A stretch of DNA of 54,758 nt. Origin: Anaerolineae bacterium UTCFX2 (GTDB lineage: Bacteria; Chloroflexota; Anaerolineae; Anaerolineales; UBA4823). Location of the stretch: positions 1-54,758 of the forward strand of contig MWTA01000023.1 in the NCBI GenBank assembly GCA_002050125.1, in the 5' to 3' direction. The translations under genes were made by a program, and so were the position numbers. Position 1 is the first letter of the stretch. Each line of letters begins with the position of its first letter. Positions 8,548 through 18,082 of this stretch are shown here, one piece after another. Below the pieces are notes generated by a model that saw nothing but the letters and a program-made list of their open reading frames with translations, had not been told where the DNA came from and made no database searches.

Positions 8548-9794
8548 TGTCCGAAATCCTGGTTTCCGTTGAAGGCGTCAACAAGAAATTCTGCCGCAGC
8601 TTGAAGCGCTCGCTCTGGTACGGCGTCAGAGATCTGGTTTCCGAGCTGGGCGGGCGCAGCAGCCAGCGCAGCCATCTGCGCCAGGACGAATTTTGGGCTG
8701 TCAGAGAAGCTGCGTTTCAAGTGCGGCGCGGCGAGGCACTGGGTTTGATCGGGCATAACGGCGCCGGCAAGACCACCCTGTTACGCATGATCAACGGGTT
8801 AATCAAGCCAGATTCGGGCCGGATCGAGGTGCGGGGCCGCATGCAAGCGCTGATCGCTTTGGGCGCCGGGTTCAACCCGGTGCTGACGGGCCGCGAAAAC
8901 GTCTATATCAACGCTGCCGTGCTGGGCATCCCAAAAGCGGAAATCGACCGGCGCTACGAGGAGATCGTCGATTTTTCGGGGATTCGGGAATTCATCAACA
9001 TGCCGGTTCAGAGCTACAGCACCGGCATGGTTGTCCGCCTGGGTTTCTCGGTCGCCGCGCACCTGGAGCCCGATGTGCTGCTGGTCGACGAAGTGCTTGC
9101 AGTCGGCGATTTGGCGTTCAGAAACAAATGTCAACTGCGCATCCAGGAACTCAAGAAACGCGGAGTGGCGATCATCTTTGTTTCGCACAACCTGCACGCC
9201 ATCAGCCACGTTTGCTCGAGGGCGATAGCCATCGAAAAAGGGCGCATCGTTTACGATGGCAAGGTCGAAAAAGCCATCGATCTCTACCGCGAGTCGCTCA
9301 TCAACCTGTACCAGGAACCGGAGGAGCTCCGCGCCGGCACCGGCGAGATCAAGATCCAGCGCATCGAACTGCTGGATGCGGCGGATCAGGTCCGCAAAGA
9401 AATCAACATGGGTGATTTTCTTAAAGTTCGGATTCACTATGTAACCACCCAACCGGTGGATAACCCAATCTTCAACATCACTTTCAGCATATTGTACGGC
9501 GAACAGGTAACCGGCTTGCGCACCGATGTCGATGGGTTCGAGGTCGGGCGGGTGGACGGCGAAGGTTTTGTCGATATCACTATTCCGCATTTCAATTTAC
9601 TTCCTAACGTCTTCACCATCGACGCCACCATCTTTCACCCCGACGGTTTTACTTTCTATGACCGCATCAACAAGATTGCCACGCTCAAAGTGCGCGGCGG
9701 TCTTTTGATCAACGGGACCGCCTTCCTGCCCCACGATTGGGCTACCAGCCAAGAAGTGAAAACAGCCACAGAAAGCCAGACGCCTTTTCGCTAA
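8547..9794 (+). CDS. wzt: Polysaccharide ABC exporter, ATPase subunit with C-terminal glycan-binding-like domain (Wzt-type)
   Basis: The product has 415 residues. Residues 1-240 are an ABC ATPase: Walker A GHNGAGKT at 69-76, signature YSTGM near 157-161, Walker B VLLVDE at 177-182 followed by VLAVGD, a sequence typical of the teichoic-acid/O-antigen exporter subfamily. Residues about 265-400 form an extra beta-rich domain (GEIKIQRIELLDA... to the end). In Wzt proteins this immunoglobulin-like domain recognises the finished, end-modified glycan. Presence of the domain suggests that export depends on a terminal modification, which is relevant given the acyl, amide and sulfo candidates nearby. 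Translation is coupled to the permease gene. Confidence 0.9.
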   Translation: MSEILVSVEGVNKKFCRSLKRSLWYGVRDLVSELGGRSSQRSHLRQDEFWAVREAAFQVRRGEALGLIGHNGAGKTTLLRMINGLIKPDSGRIEVRGRMQALIALGAGFNPVLTGRENVYINAAVLGIPKAEIDRRYEEIVDFSGIREFINMPVQSYSTGMVVRLGFSVAAHLEPDVLLVDEVLAVGDLAFRNKCQLRIQELKKRGVAIIFVSHNLHAISHVCSRAIAIEKGRIVYDGKVEKAIDLYRESLINLYQEPEELRAGTGEIKIQRIELLDAADQVRKEINMGDFLKVRIHYVTTQPVDNPIFNITFSILYGEQVTGLRTDVDGFEVGRVDGEGFVDITIPHFNLLPNVFTIDATIFHPDGFTFYDRINKIATLKVRGGLLINGTAFLPHDWATSQEVKTATESQTPFR

Positions 9795-9825
9795 GGCTTT
9801 GGCAAAGATTTTGGACAGAGACCAG

Positions 9826-11064
9826 ATGAGCGAGGCGCCAATTTTTATCGTCGGAGTGCCGCGTTCCGGCACCACGCTGCTGGCGGCAATGCTGGCTTCT
9901 CACAGCCGGCTGAGTTGTGGACCCGAAACTCATTTTTTTCGTCAGCTTTCGAAGATCGATCCCGCCCCGCTTACTCAAGACGCTGCCTGGCTCGAACCAG
10001 CAATTCAATTCCTCGACTCGATCACCTTCGGCAACTATAGGGATGCTGAAAGATCCGGCGTGATTGAGAAGTACGCGCTTTCAAGGGATTGCATCAAGGA
10101 TTTTCTCAGCAAAAGAGAACCCTCTATTGCTAATATCCTCTCTTCCATCACCGTGCCTTTCATGGAGGGTCTGGGAAAATCGCGTTGGGTTGAAAAAACG
10201 CCCGATCATATCGAGTATGTGGCGCAAATTCGGCAATATTTCCCCGCCTCGCCAATCGTCCAAATCCTGCGCGACCCAAGAGACGTAACGATATCCTTGA
10301 TGAAAGTGCCCTGGGGCATCGGATCCCTCCTGGAAGGGCTTTTCTACTGGAAACGGCTGTACGAAAGCAGCGAGGATTTCTTTCGGGACGATCCTCTCGC
10401 CTATGTGCTCAAATACGAGAATCTGGTCGCCTGCCCGGTGGAAGAATTGGAACGCCTGTGCCAGTTCATCGGCGAAGATTTCGAATCAGAGATGCTCGAC
10501 ACTTCGAACTCAGCCCAAAAACTGAATAGCAAAAACGTTTCGTGGAAGGAAAAAGCCAGTCAGCCGCTGGATACGGGGCGGCTCAACGTCTGGCGGAACG
10601 AATTATCCGCGGCTGAGAAACAGCTGGCGGAGGCGTTTATTGGGGATAAGCTGGCGCAGATTGGGTTTCCTGTTGAAGAAGTTTTCGACCGCCTGGGCGA
10701 GATTCACCCTTCGGAAGAGCTCATCTTGAAATACGAAAATTCGCTTTATTCATTTACGTCGCAGCGGGTTCGGTTCTGGAAACAGGATAAACAAGAAAAT
10801 GCCTCCCTAAATATCTTCCTGGGCGACTCCTCCAACGACGATTGGCTCAAAGGCGCCAGGCTCGAGCGGCTTGCTCAGGCATTTTCGCTCCTGGTCAACA
10901 TATTGAGAACCATCGCCTCCAAGCAGACCATTTACTGGATCAGCGAAGCCCATGATCGAAAATCCGGCGGGCTCATTGCGGGCTTGCTGACCCGTGCGCT
11001 GTCCCCGTACCGGCAGGATCCGGAACCGTTCTCATACCCGTTTTCTCATAACAGTTCTCAATGA
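9826..11064 (+). CDS. Sulfotransferase-family protein 1
   Basis: The frame opens at a TTG (9799), but the ATG at 9826 places the conserved motif at the usual distance, giving 412 residues. PIFIVGVPRSGTTLL (residues 5-19) is the 5'-phosphosulfate-binding loop, and LRDPRDVTIS (about 148-157) is the 3'-phosphate-binding motif of PAPS-dependent sulfotransferases (Sulfotransfer_3 group). WVEKTPDH near residue 125 is also typical. The C-terminal 130 residues are less conserved and not recognised. The cytosolic enzyme would transfer sulfate to a sugar hydroxyl or lipid-linked glycan. Its stop overlaps the start of the following glycosyltransferase (ATGA at 11061-11064). The acceptor is unknown; some family members have other roles. 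Confidence 0.8.
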   Translation: MSEAPIFIVGVPRSGTTLLAAMLASHSRLSCGPETHFFRQLSKIDPAPLTQDAAWLEPAIQFLDSITFGNYRDAERSGVIEKYALSRDCIKDFLSKREPSIANILSSITVPFMEGLGKSRWVEKTPDHIEYVAQIRQYFPASPIVQILRDPRDVTISLMKVPWGIGSLLEGLFYWKRLYESSEDFFRDDPLAYVLKYENLVACPVEELERLCQFIGEDFESEMLDTSNSAQKLNSKNVSWKEKASQPLDTGRLNVWRNELSAAEKQLAEAFIGDKLAQIGFPVEEVFDRLGEIHPSEELILKYENSLYSFTSQRVRFWKQDKQENASLNIFLGDSSNDDWLKGARLERLAQAFSLLVNILRTIASKQTIYWISEAHDRKSGGLIAGLLTRALSPYRQDPEPFSYPFSHNSSQ

Positions 11065-12239
11065 AACTGGTCAGTGTAATCATCCCGGCTTTCAACCAGA
11101 GCCATTACCTGGGCGCGGCGATCGAGAGCGTGCTCGCCCAGACCTATCGCAACTTTGAAATCATCATCGTTGACGACGGCTCGACGGATGATACCCGCCA
11201 GGTCGCGCAGGGCTTCGAGCGCCCGAATGTCCGCTACGTGTATCAGGCAAACGCCGGCTTATCCGCGGCGCGCAACACCGGTGTGCGCAATGCGCGCGGA
11301 GAATACCTCGCTTATCTGGATTCTGACGACCTGTTTACGCCGCAAAAACTGGACCTGCTCGTCGCCCAACTCGAACGCGATCCGCAGTTCGGCTTTGTTG
11401 CCGGGCAGGCGCAACTCATCAATGAATACAGCGAGGCGCTGGATGAGGTCTTGAACACGCCTCCTCCAGACGATCCATCCGACTTGCTGTTGTGGAACCC
11501 GTTTCACGTCGGCAGTATGCTGGTGCAGCGCGCCTGGCAGGAGCGGGCAGGCGTTTTCGATGAAAGCCTGCGCGCCTATGAAGATTGGGATATGTGGCTG
11601 CGGCTGGCTCTGTTGGGATGCAGGATGGGCTGGGTGGCTGAACCCGTATCGCTCTACCGTTTTCATACCGCGCAGATGACGCGCGATCGCGAGCGCATGA
11701 CGACCGCCACTTTTGCCGTGCTCTCGAAAATATTCCAGAACCCGAACCTCCCCGACACCTGGAAAGCGAAAAAGGACCTGGCGTACAGCAATGCCTATCT
11801 GCGGGCAGCCATTCAGGCTTACCACAGCGGGGAATACAGCGAAGCTCGCCCGGCGCTGTGGCGCGCCGCCCAACTCGACCCGCGGCTGGCGGCAAACCGC
11901 GGCGAGATGCTGGCGAAACGCTTATCAGCTTTGGCTGATTCGCCGAAAGTTGTGGATAAGCTTGATTTTCTGACCGGCGTTTACCGCAACCTGCCGGACG
12001 AACTGCTCGAACTCAAACAAGACTATAAAACACATCTATCTCAGGCAGCAGTCGAGTTAGGTTTTAATCGCTATCAGAAAAACGACCCGGCTGGCGCGGC
12101 AGCTTACCTGCAGCGGGCAGTCCGCTACAAACCTGCCTGGCTGGCAAATCGGGGGGTGCTCTCCATCCTGTTGAAAACCAGCTTCTCCCGCAGGTCCCGC
12201 CAAGAAGGTGGTTTCTCAGGTCAGCTAAATCGAACATGA
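11061..12239 (+). CDS. Family 2 glycosyltransferase with C-terminal TPR-like region
   Basis: The product has 392 residues. The N-terminal GT-A domain carries VSVIIPAFNQ, VDDGSTDD (Asp38-Asp39) and the metal-binding LDSDD (Asp87-Asp90). About residues 95-215 complete the fold (GVFDESLRAYEDWDMWLRLAL is the usual acceptor-side motif). From about residue 255 the sequence turns into helical repeats (AYHSGEYSEARPALWRAAQL; YQKNDPAGAAAYLQRAVRY) that look like degenerate TPRs and may mediate contact with other assembly enzymes. Both ends overlap neighbours by ATGA. It should add one sugar to the lipid-linked glycan in the cytosol. Donor and linkage cannot be told. Confidence 0.85.
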   Translation: MKLVSVIIPAFNQSHYLGAAIESVLAQTYRNFEIIIVDDGSTDDTRQVAQGFERPNVRYVYQANAGLSAARNTGVRNARGEYLAYLDSDDLFTPQKLDLLVAQLERDPQFGFVAGQAQLINEYSEALDEVLNTPPPDDPSDLLLWNPFHVGSMLVQRAWQERAGVFDESLRAYEDWDMWLRLALLGCRMGWVAEPVSLYRFHTAQMTRDRERMTTATFAVLSKIFQNPNLPDTWKAKKDLAYSNAYLRAAIQAYHSGEYSEARPALWRAAQLDPRLAANRGEMLAKRLSALADSPKVVDKLDFLTGVYRNLPDELLELKQDYKTHLSQAAVELGFNRYQKNDPAGAAAYLQRAVRYKPAWLANRGVLSILLKTSFSRRSRQEGGFSGQLNRT

Positions 12240-13825
12240 CCAGACCCGCCCAAATCGGATTTGCGCTATCGATGATCCTGCTGCTCGCCCTCGCCGCCGC
12301 GGCGATTCTTTGGATCACACCCTTTGGCGTCGGCGTTACAACAGATTCAGTCGTGTATCTGGTTGGGGCGCGCCACTTAGCCAGAGGCTTGGATTTCAGC
12401 CTGCCGTCGGTCGACAGCCCGACGCGATTGATCACCCACTATGCGCCCTTTTACAGCATCCTGCTCGCCGCCGGCGAACTCGCCGGGGTAGATGCTCTGA
12501 CGTGGGGACGCATACTGAACACGTTACTTTTCGTAGCAAGCCTGTTTCTGACCCTGCAAATTATTCTGAACTTCGCGCCGAAGAAAAACGCCGAATCCGT
12601 CATTACCGGGCTGTTGCTGGCTGGGCTCTTACTCACGCCGTTCTTTGTGCTGGAGCTCTTCGCAACCGCCTGGTCGGAGGCGCTTTTCGTTTTTCTTTTT
12701 CTACTCAGCCTGCAGCTCGTCGGGAAATATCTGGAAGCGCCTTCAGGGCGCCTGCTGATTTTCGCCGGATTGGCGACTGGGGCGGCATTCCTGACGCGCT
12801 ATGCCGGCGCCGCGCTCTTGATCGCTTTTTGCCTGGTTATCTGGTTATTCTCCCGACAGAACACGCGCCGGCGATTGACCGGGGCGTTAACCTTTGGGGC
12901 GTTGGCAATTGCGCCGCAAGCGTTTTGGCTTCTGAGAAATCTTTTCTTAACTGGTACGACCACAAGCCGCGAGCTGTCCTTTCATCCTTTTGGGAAAACC
13001 CTCGTCTGGCAGGCAATGACGACGATGAGCTCGTGGCTGTTGGCGCCCGAAACAACCCCAACGATCGTCAAAGGCGCGATTTTAGTTCTGGCAGCCGGCG
13101 GGATCGCGTATGGGCTCTGGCGCAAGGTCGTCGCCACGGAGACCTCTACCGCTGACCTGCGGAGGCGCCTGAGCGAATCTCTGCCCGGCATCGTGCTCAT
13201 CATCCTGGTGTTTATTCCGATCTATTTTATATTTCTGGGGGTGTCGTTGGATTTCTTCGATGCCAACATCCCCATGGATGGGCGCATCTTCATTACGGTT
13301 TATTTCTCGATCCTGATTCTGACCGGCTATTTGCTGCAACAATTCGTCCCCGCGAATCGAAGTCAACGATGGTTAAAAAACGGGGTACTGGTTTTGGGGC
13401 TGGCGCTGATTTCCGGGAACGTTTTCAACTCCGCCCCATCCGTAACGGCGGCGCACCAGTACGGGCTTGGATTTGAAAACTCGTTCTGGCAAAGTTCGGA
13501 TTTGCTCGCCGCGCTGAAAAACGTCCCCCAGGATTTGGCAGTTTACACGAACGTTCCCGAATCGATCCGGCTGTATACCAACCGAAAAGTGGAGCTTTTG
13601 CCGCGCAAGTTCGACCCCGCGAACCAGCAAACCAACCCAAATTATGCAAACGACCTCGAAACCGTCCTGCAGCGCGTCCGCGGCGGCGAAGCGGTCATCG
13701 TCTACTATAATGTGCTCGAACGGCCCAACTTAACCGGCAACGGCGAAATCCAATCCGCGCCAGGGTTGCTGATTCTCGACACCACTAACGATGGAGTCAT
13801 CTACGCTGCACAAGCGTTTCGATAA
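12236..13825 (+). CDS. Multi-span membrane glycosyltransferase-like protein (GT39/ArnT-like superfamily)
   Basis: This 529-residue protein has about eleven membrane spans and a C-terminal soluble part of about 90 residues. The first external loop contains TDSVVYLVGARHLARGLDF, matching the 'D..yl..A..l..G' pattern of ArnT/PMT-type GT-C enzymes, with an Asp as possible base. Such enzymes move a sugar from a polyprenyl-phosphate donor to an acceptor on the outer face of the membrane. The start (ATG 12236) overlaps the preceding glycosyltransferase stop by four bases. A 136-base gap follows. Substrate unknown; the family call is by topology and motif only. Confidence 0.7.
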   Translation: MTRPAQIGFALSMILLLALAAAAILWITPFGVGVTTDSVVYLVGARHLARGLDFSLPSVDSPTRLITHYAPFYSILLAAGELAGVDALTWGRILNTLLFVASLFLTLQIILNFAPKKNAESVITGLLLAGLLLTPFFVLELFATAWSEALFVFLFLLSLQLVGKYLEAPSGRLLIFAGLATGAAFLTRYAGAALLIAFCLVIWLFSRQNTRRRLTGALTFGALAIAPQAFWLLRNLFLTGTTTSRELSFHPFGKTLVWQAMTTMSSWLLAPETTPTIVKGAILVLAAGGIAYGLWRKVVATETSTADLRRRLSESLPGIVLIILVFIPIYFIFLGVSLDFFDANIPMDGRIFITVYFSILILTGYLLQQFVPANRSQRWLKNGVLVLGLALISGNVFNSAPSVTAAHQYGLGFENSFWQSSDLLAALKNVPQDLAVYTNVPESIRLYTNRKVELLPRKFDPANQQTNPNYANDLETVLQRVRGGEAVIVYYNVLERPNLTGNGEIQSAPGLLILDTTNDGVIYAAQAFR

Positions 13826-13961
13826 CTCCAAGCGTTGACCATCCGCCGCGGCAATGAGCGGCATCCTATGACCCGACCAACGAGGTCGAAACCCTAAAAC
13901 AACCAGCAGGATAATTCGATCCATTGCCCACTAAAGTTCAGGAAAACCGAGCGCTTACATA

Positions 13962-15815
13962 ATGCCAGGTCTGATAGGTTATCTCACTCAAAATCCTAAA
14001 GAAAACTCCGGATTGACAATCAAGGCAATGGCGGATCTGCTCCAGCCCGAACCCCGCTTCACGCGCGAGCTGTACGAAGAGGGTCCGCTTGGCTTAGGAC
14101 GGGTCAGCCTGGGGATACTCAACCCACAGCCGCAGCCGGCTTGGAGTGAAGACCACACCCTGGCGGTCATCCTCGAAGGCGAGTTTTACAACGCCCCGGA
14201 GCTTGTTAAAGCGCTCGAAAGCCACGGCTATGCGGCCCAAGACATGGGAGACGCCCAGATCGCTCTGCGCCTCTACCAGGACCTGGGAGAAGATTTCGCC
14301 AACCGTCTGAATGGCGCATTCGTCCTGGCAATTTGGGATGCGCGCCAGCGCAAGCTGCTGATCACAAACGACCGCCTGGGGCTGTACCCGTTGTATTACG
14401 CTCAGACCGCCCAGGGGTTCAGCTTCGCCTCCGGGGTGCGCGCCCTGCTGGCAGACCCTGCCCTGCCGCGCCGCCCCGACCGGGTTGGGATTGCCCAGTT
14501 CCTCACCTTCGACCATCTGTTGGACGACCACACCCTGCTCGATTCGGCGAAGCTGCTGCCGCAAGCTAGTCTGCTCACCTTGCAAGACGGGCGGCTTCAG
14601 ATTCGTCCATACTGGAAGCTGCAATATACCGAACAACATGAACTGCGCGATATCGAACAGGAGGTGGAGCGGCTCAACCACCTGCTCGAACAGGCGGTGC
14701 GCCGCCAGACGCGCGATGACCTGCCAAAAGGCTTGCTGCTCAGCGGCGGGCTGGATTCGCGCATGCTGCTGGCTGAGCTGGCTGAGACTCTCCCCGCCGG
14801 GCAATTGGATACGTTTACCTGGGGCATCCCCGGCTGCGACGATTGCCGCGCCGCCCGCGAGCTGGCGGCGATCGCCAAAGCCCGCCATCATTTTTATAAG
14901 CTGGGTCCGGAGTGGCTGGCTGAGAAAGCCGAAGAAGCCGTCCGGTTGACCGATGGGCTGGGCAACGTGATCAACCTGCACGCCATCGCCGCTGCCCCTC
15001 AGGAGGGCGCGATTTCCAGGGTGCTTTTCAAAGGCTTTTTGGGCGACGCGATGTTCGGTTTCGCCATTGTCCGCCGTTTCTGGGCAAATTATGACGCTCA
15101 AAACGCGTTCGCGGCTCACCTGTCAACCCACCGTGAACTCGGCGTGATCACTTTTGACCCGCCGGAACACGCCTCGCTCTTCACGCCAGATTTTCAAAAT
15201 GCGGTCGGCGACGCGGTCTTCGAGAGTTATCGCGCCGGCATGAAGCGCTCCGGCGCCTCGCAGCTCGCAACTCAGCGGCTGTACTTCGACCTCACCCAGC
15301 GCGTGCCGCGCATGACGATCAACGGCGTCGAGGTCGTGCGCGCCTACGCGGCTGCCCGCCTGCCATTCGCGGATTACGATCTGCTAGATTTCTCTTTTCA
15401 GCTTCCCCCCGGCTACACGTTTGAGCGCTACATCGCCTACCGGGCTTTCACGGAAAAATTCGCCCGCTACGCCAAAGTGCCCAATCCAGTCACCGGGCTG
15501 CCGCTGATCTCCTGCGCCAGGGATATCCTGCTGCGCGGGCGCGACAACCTGCGCTGGCATCTGCAAGCCCGCGGCTTGGATAAATTATTGGGTCCAGAGA
15601 GCCGACCCTATAAAGATTACAACGGCTGGTTTCGCCGGGAGCTGCGCGGCTGGGTGGAGGGTTTATTGCTCGACCCTCACAGCCTGGATCGAGGCTTCTT
15701 CCAGCCGGAATATATCCGCCAGGTTGTCAGCGCGCACATGGCTGGCAAAGATCTCGCCACCCACCTGGGGGCGCTGCTCTCGCTGGAATTATGGCTGCGC
15801 CAGTATCTCGACTGA
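13962..15815 (+). CDS. Asparagine-synthase-like protein lacking the glutaminase cysteine
   Basis: The product has 617 residues with the two-domain layout of glutamine-dependent asparagine synthases: an N-terminal class II amidotransferase-like domain (about 1-210) and a C-terminal ATP-pyrophosphatase domain with SGGLDS (261-266) and GFLGDAMFG near residue 355. The N-terminus reads MPGLIGYL instead of MCGI, so the nucleophilic Cys2 is Pro. It therefore cannot hydrolyse glutamine by the normal route. Family members without this Cys, such as beta-lactam synthetase, use the adenylating domain to form an amide with an amine other than ammonia. Here it may join an amine to a uronic or amino-acid carboxylate of the glycan, or use free ammonia. 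It starts a gene block after a 136-base gap and is followed 18 bases later by a glycosyltransferase. Confidence 0.8.
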   Translation: MPGLIGYLTQNPKENSGLTIKAMADLLQPEPRFTRELYEEGPLGLGRVSLGILNPQPQPAWSEDHTLAVILEGEFYNAPELVKALESHGYAAQDMGDAQIALRLYQDLGEDFANRLNGAFVLAIWDARQRKLLITNDRLGLYPLYYAQTAQGFSFASGVRALLADPALPRRPDRVGIAQFLTFDHLLDDHTLLDSAKLLPQASLLTLQDGRLQIRPYWKLQYTEQHELRDIEQEVERLNHLLEQAVRRQTRDDLPKGLLLSGGLDSRMLLAELAETLPAGQLDTFTWGIPGCDDCRAARELAAIAKARHHFYKLGPEWLAEKAEEAVRLTDGLGNVINLHAIAAAPQEGAISRVLFKGFLGDAMFGFAIVRRFWANYDAQNAFAAHLSTHRELGVITFDPPEHASLFTPDFQNAVGDAVFESYRAGMKRSGASQLATQRLYFDLTQRVPRMTINGVEVVRAYAAARLPFADYDLLDFSFQLPPGYTFERYIAYRAFTEKFARYAKVPNPVTGLPLISCARDILLRGRDNLRWHLQARGLDKLLGPESRPYKDYNGWFRRELRGWVEGLLLDPHSLDRGFFQPEYIRQVVSAHMAGKDLATHLGALLSLELWLRQYLD

Positions 15816-15833
15816 AAGGGACGAGTTCATAAA

Positions 15834-16850
15834 ATGCGTATCGGTATCGCCATCGAAGAAACCTGGGCGTTCTTCAGAGAGATCGAACAGGAACTCTCTA
15901 AATATCACCAGATCACTCAGTTTCACCCCACGGATACCCGCTTTCCAATCTTCTATGAGCGGCTCAACGCGCGCCAGTTGCATAGAGACTGGTCGTCATT
16001 TTTAAGGTCGAACCAGGTGGTCTTTTTCGAATGGGCTTCCGGCTTGCTCGAGACCGCCAGCCATTTCCCAAAAACTTGCGGGATGATTACCCGCCTCCAC
16101 CGTTATGAGATGTATCACTGGGCGCAGAAGATCAACTGGGACGCCGTCGATCGGGTGATCCTGGTTAGCCAAGCCAAGCGAAATGAGTTTGCGCGCAAAT
16201 TTCCTGACCAGGCGGAAAAGACCTTGGTTATCTCAGAAGCGGTCTCACTCGACCGTTTTCAATCCAAAATAAAAGATTTCAGCGGTCAGCTTGGTACCTT
16301 GTGTCATCTCTCCCCGCGCAAACGGGTCTATGAATTGATCCTGGCTTTCTACGAGTTGAACCGGCTGCAGGATGGCTTTCATTTGCATATCGGAGGGACA
16401 AACCATTCCAGTTATCCGGAATACTTTGGTATCCTGCAAACCCTGGTAGAAAAACTGGGGCTGCAGGAGAGCGTCACTTTTTACGGAAACGTCGAGGACC
16501 CCCCGAACTGGTATCGCAACATCGATCTTTTCATCTCCAACAGCTTTTCCGAGGGGCTGCAGGTCTCCCCTCTGGAAGCAGTTGCGTCCGGCTGTTATAC
16601 AATCTCGCACAACTGGGACGGCGCCGACGAGTTTTTCTCCCCCCGCGAGCTCTTCTTCTCCGAGCGGCAGTTGGTCGAGATCATCCTGAGTTATGCGGAT
16701 TTGAGCCAGCCGGAAAAAACCGCCCATATCGAGCGGCTCCAGGATATCGTGCGCCGTAACCACGATCTGGACAAAATCAAGGTTCAGATTCGCGAGGCGG
16801 TCGAACAGGTCGGCGCGGGCTACGAACCTCGGAGCAGGCGCGGCGCATGA
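15834..16850 (+). CDS. Family 4 glycosyltransferase
   Basis: The product has 338 residues. The N-terminal half is a short, atypical GT-B acceptor domain (MRIGIAIEETWAFFREIEQELSK). The C-terminal half has SPRKRVYELILAFYEL and the donor-phosphate motif SNSFSEGLQVSPLEAVASG with Glu240 and Glu248 forming E-x7-E. This is a retaining GT4-type enzyme, somewhat shorter than most of the family. The last four bases overlap the next glycosyltransferase start. Sugar specificity is unknown. Confidence 0.83.
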   Translation: MRIGIAIEETWAFFREIEQELSKYHQITQFHPTDTRFPIFYERLNARQLHRDWSSFLRSNQVVFFEWASGLLETASHFPKTCGMITRLHRYEMYHWAQKINWDAVDRVILVSQAKRNEFARKFPDQAEKTLVISEAVSLDRFQSKIKDFSGQLGTLCHLSPRKRVYELILAFYELNRLQDGFHLHIGGTNHSSYPEYFGILQTLVEKLGLQESVTFYGNVEDPPNWYRNIDLFISNSFSEGLQVSPLEAVASGCYTISHNWDGADEFFSPRELFFSERQLVEIILSYADLSQPEKTAHIERLQDIVRRNHDLDKIKVQIREAVEQVGAGYEPRSRRGA

Positions 16851-18082
16851 AAATCGGCTATTTGATGCAGAAGGGCGAAGAGATCCGCCGCCCGCCCTAC
16901 AACGGTCCCGCCAATCACGTCCGCCAGGTGGTCCAAGCCCTGCAGGACCTGGGTCACGACGTGCGGGTGTTGGTTCGCTTGGACGAGGAGTTCTGGCTCA
17001 CAGAAGATCTGGAGCATTTCAGGCAGGTCGAGGCGGATGGGCAGAGAGCGGCTGCGAAGGCGGCGCGGCTTTTTGAAAGCGCGGTTCGGCGCGCCCAAAG
17101 AGAACTCAGGCTGCCTTACCTGGCTTACTACGAAAGCCGTCATTTCGCCCAGGTCTGTCAGCAGGAGTTGGGCGGCTGCGAGGTTTTCCTGGAACGAATG
17201 AGCTGGATGACCTACGGAGGCTGGTTGGCTGCCCGCCGCCAGCGGGTTCCTCTGGTGCTGGAATATAACGGCGATCCGCTGATCGACCTGCGCGCCAAAG
17301 ACGAACTCCCGCGTGGCTTGCAGTATCGCATTTCACTCAGTATTACGGGCAAAGCGCTCCGCTCCGCCGACCGGTTGATCGCCACCGGGGATGGCTGGCG
17401 CCAGAACCTGATCCAGGATTGGCAGGTTCGCCCCGAGCGCGTTACGACCATCGAGAACGGCACCACGCTGGTCGACCTGCTCGCGCGGTCTCAACTGCGC
17501 GCCTTTCAGGATGGCGCCAACCCAGATCAGCCCCTCACCCTGGTGCATCTGGGCGGGTTTTATGCCTGGCACGGGCTGGACATCCTGCTGCAGGCGCTTG
17601 CCGCTGCCCGCGAACAACAGCTCGAATTTTGCCTGCTGCTGATTGGCTCTGGCGCTGAAGAAAGCGCCACGCGCCAGCGCGCCTCCCAACTGGGATTGAA
17701 CGAACGTGTGCAATTTCTGGGTCAACTCAGCGATCGCGAATATGCGGTTCATCTCGCCCACGCCGACATTGGCTTTTCGCCTTACTGCGGCAGATCCGAG
17801 TATTCGGGGCTCAAGCTCTTCGATTACAAGGCGGCTGGGCTTCCAACCATCGCTTCCGGCGTGGGCAGCCAACCGGCTGCCCTAAAACATCGCGTCACGG
17901 GTCTGATCGTGCCCCCCTGCGATCCAACCGCGTTGGCTCAGGCGATTCTCGAACTGGCTGCCAACCCGCAACTCCGCCGGGAGATGGGTCGCCGGGCGCG
18001 CCTCGAAGCCGAGAGCCAGCACCGTTGGGCGCACACCGCGCAGAAAATCGAGCGGGTTCTGCAGGAGGCGCTTGCCGCATGA
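16847..18082 (+). CDS. Family 4 glycosyltransferase
   Basis: This 411-residue GT-B protein opens with MKIGYLMQKGEEIRRPPYNGPANHVRQVVQAL, the usual Gly-containing acceptor-domain loop. The C-terminal Rossmann domain (about 220-405) includes LVHLGGFYAWHGLDILLQAL, LLLIGSGAEE and YCGRSEYSGLKLFDYKAAGLPTI cut by a normal family spacing; the first acidic residue of the E-x7-E motif is present and the second is Asp. It overlaps both neighbours by ATGA, so the three glycosyltransferases at 15.8-19.3 kb are translated together. It likely adds one hexose to the repeat unit. Specificity is unknown. Confidence 0.85.
   Translation: MKIGYLMQKGEEIRRPPYNGPANHVRQVVQALQDLGHDVRVLVRLDEEFWLTEDLEHFRQVEADGQRAAAKAARLFESAVRRAQRELRLPYLAYYESRHFAQVCQQELGGCEVFLERMSWMTYGGWLAARRQRVPLVLEYNGDPLIDLRAKDELPRGLQYRISLSITGKALRSADRLIATGDGWRQNLIQDWQVRPERVTTIENGTTLVDLLARSQLRAFQDGANPDQPLTLVHLGGFYAWHGLDILLQALAAAREQQLEFCLLLIGSGAEESATRQRASQLGLNERVQFLGQLSDREYAVHLAHADIGFSPYCGRSEYSGLKLFDYKAAGLPTIASGVGSQPAALKHRVTGLIVPPCDPTALAQAILELAANPQLRREMGRRARLEAESQHRWAHTAQKIERVLQEALAA

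Noticed and set aside
8799..9590. Minus-strand open frame of 263 codons
   Set aside because: Antisense to the Wzt ATPase with intact Walker motifs; no ribosome site and no family features.
14094..15119. Long minus-strand open frame of 341 codons
   Set aside because: Antisense to the asparagine-synthase-like gene, whose motifs are clear; the reverse product is not recognisable.
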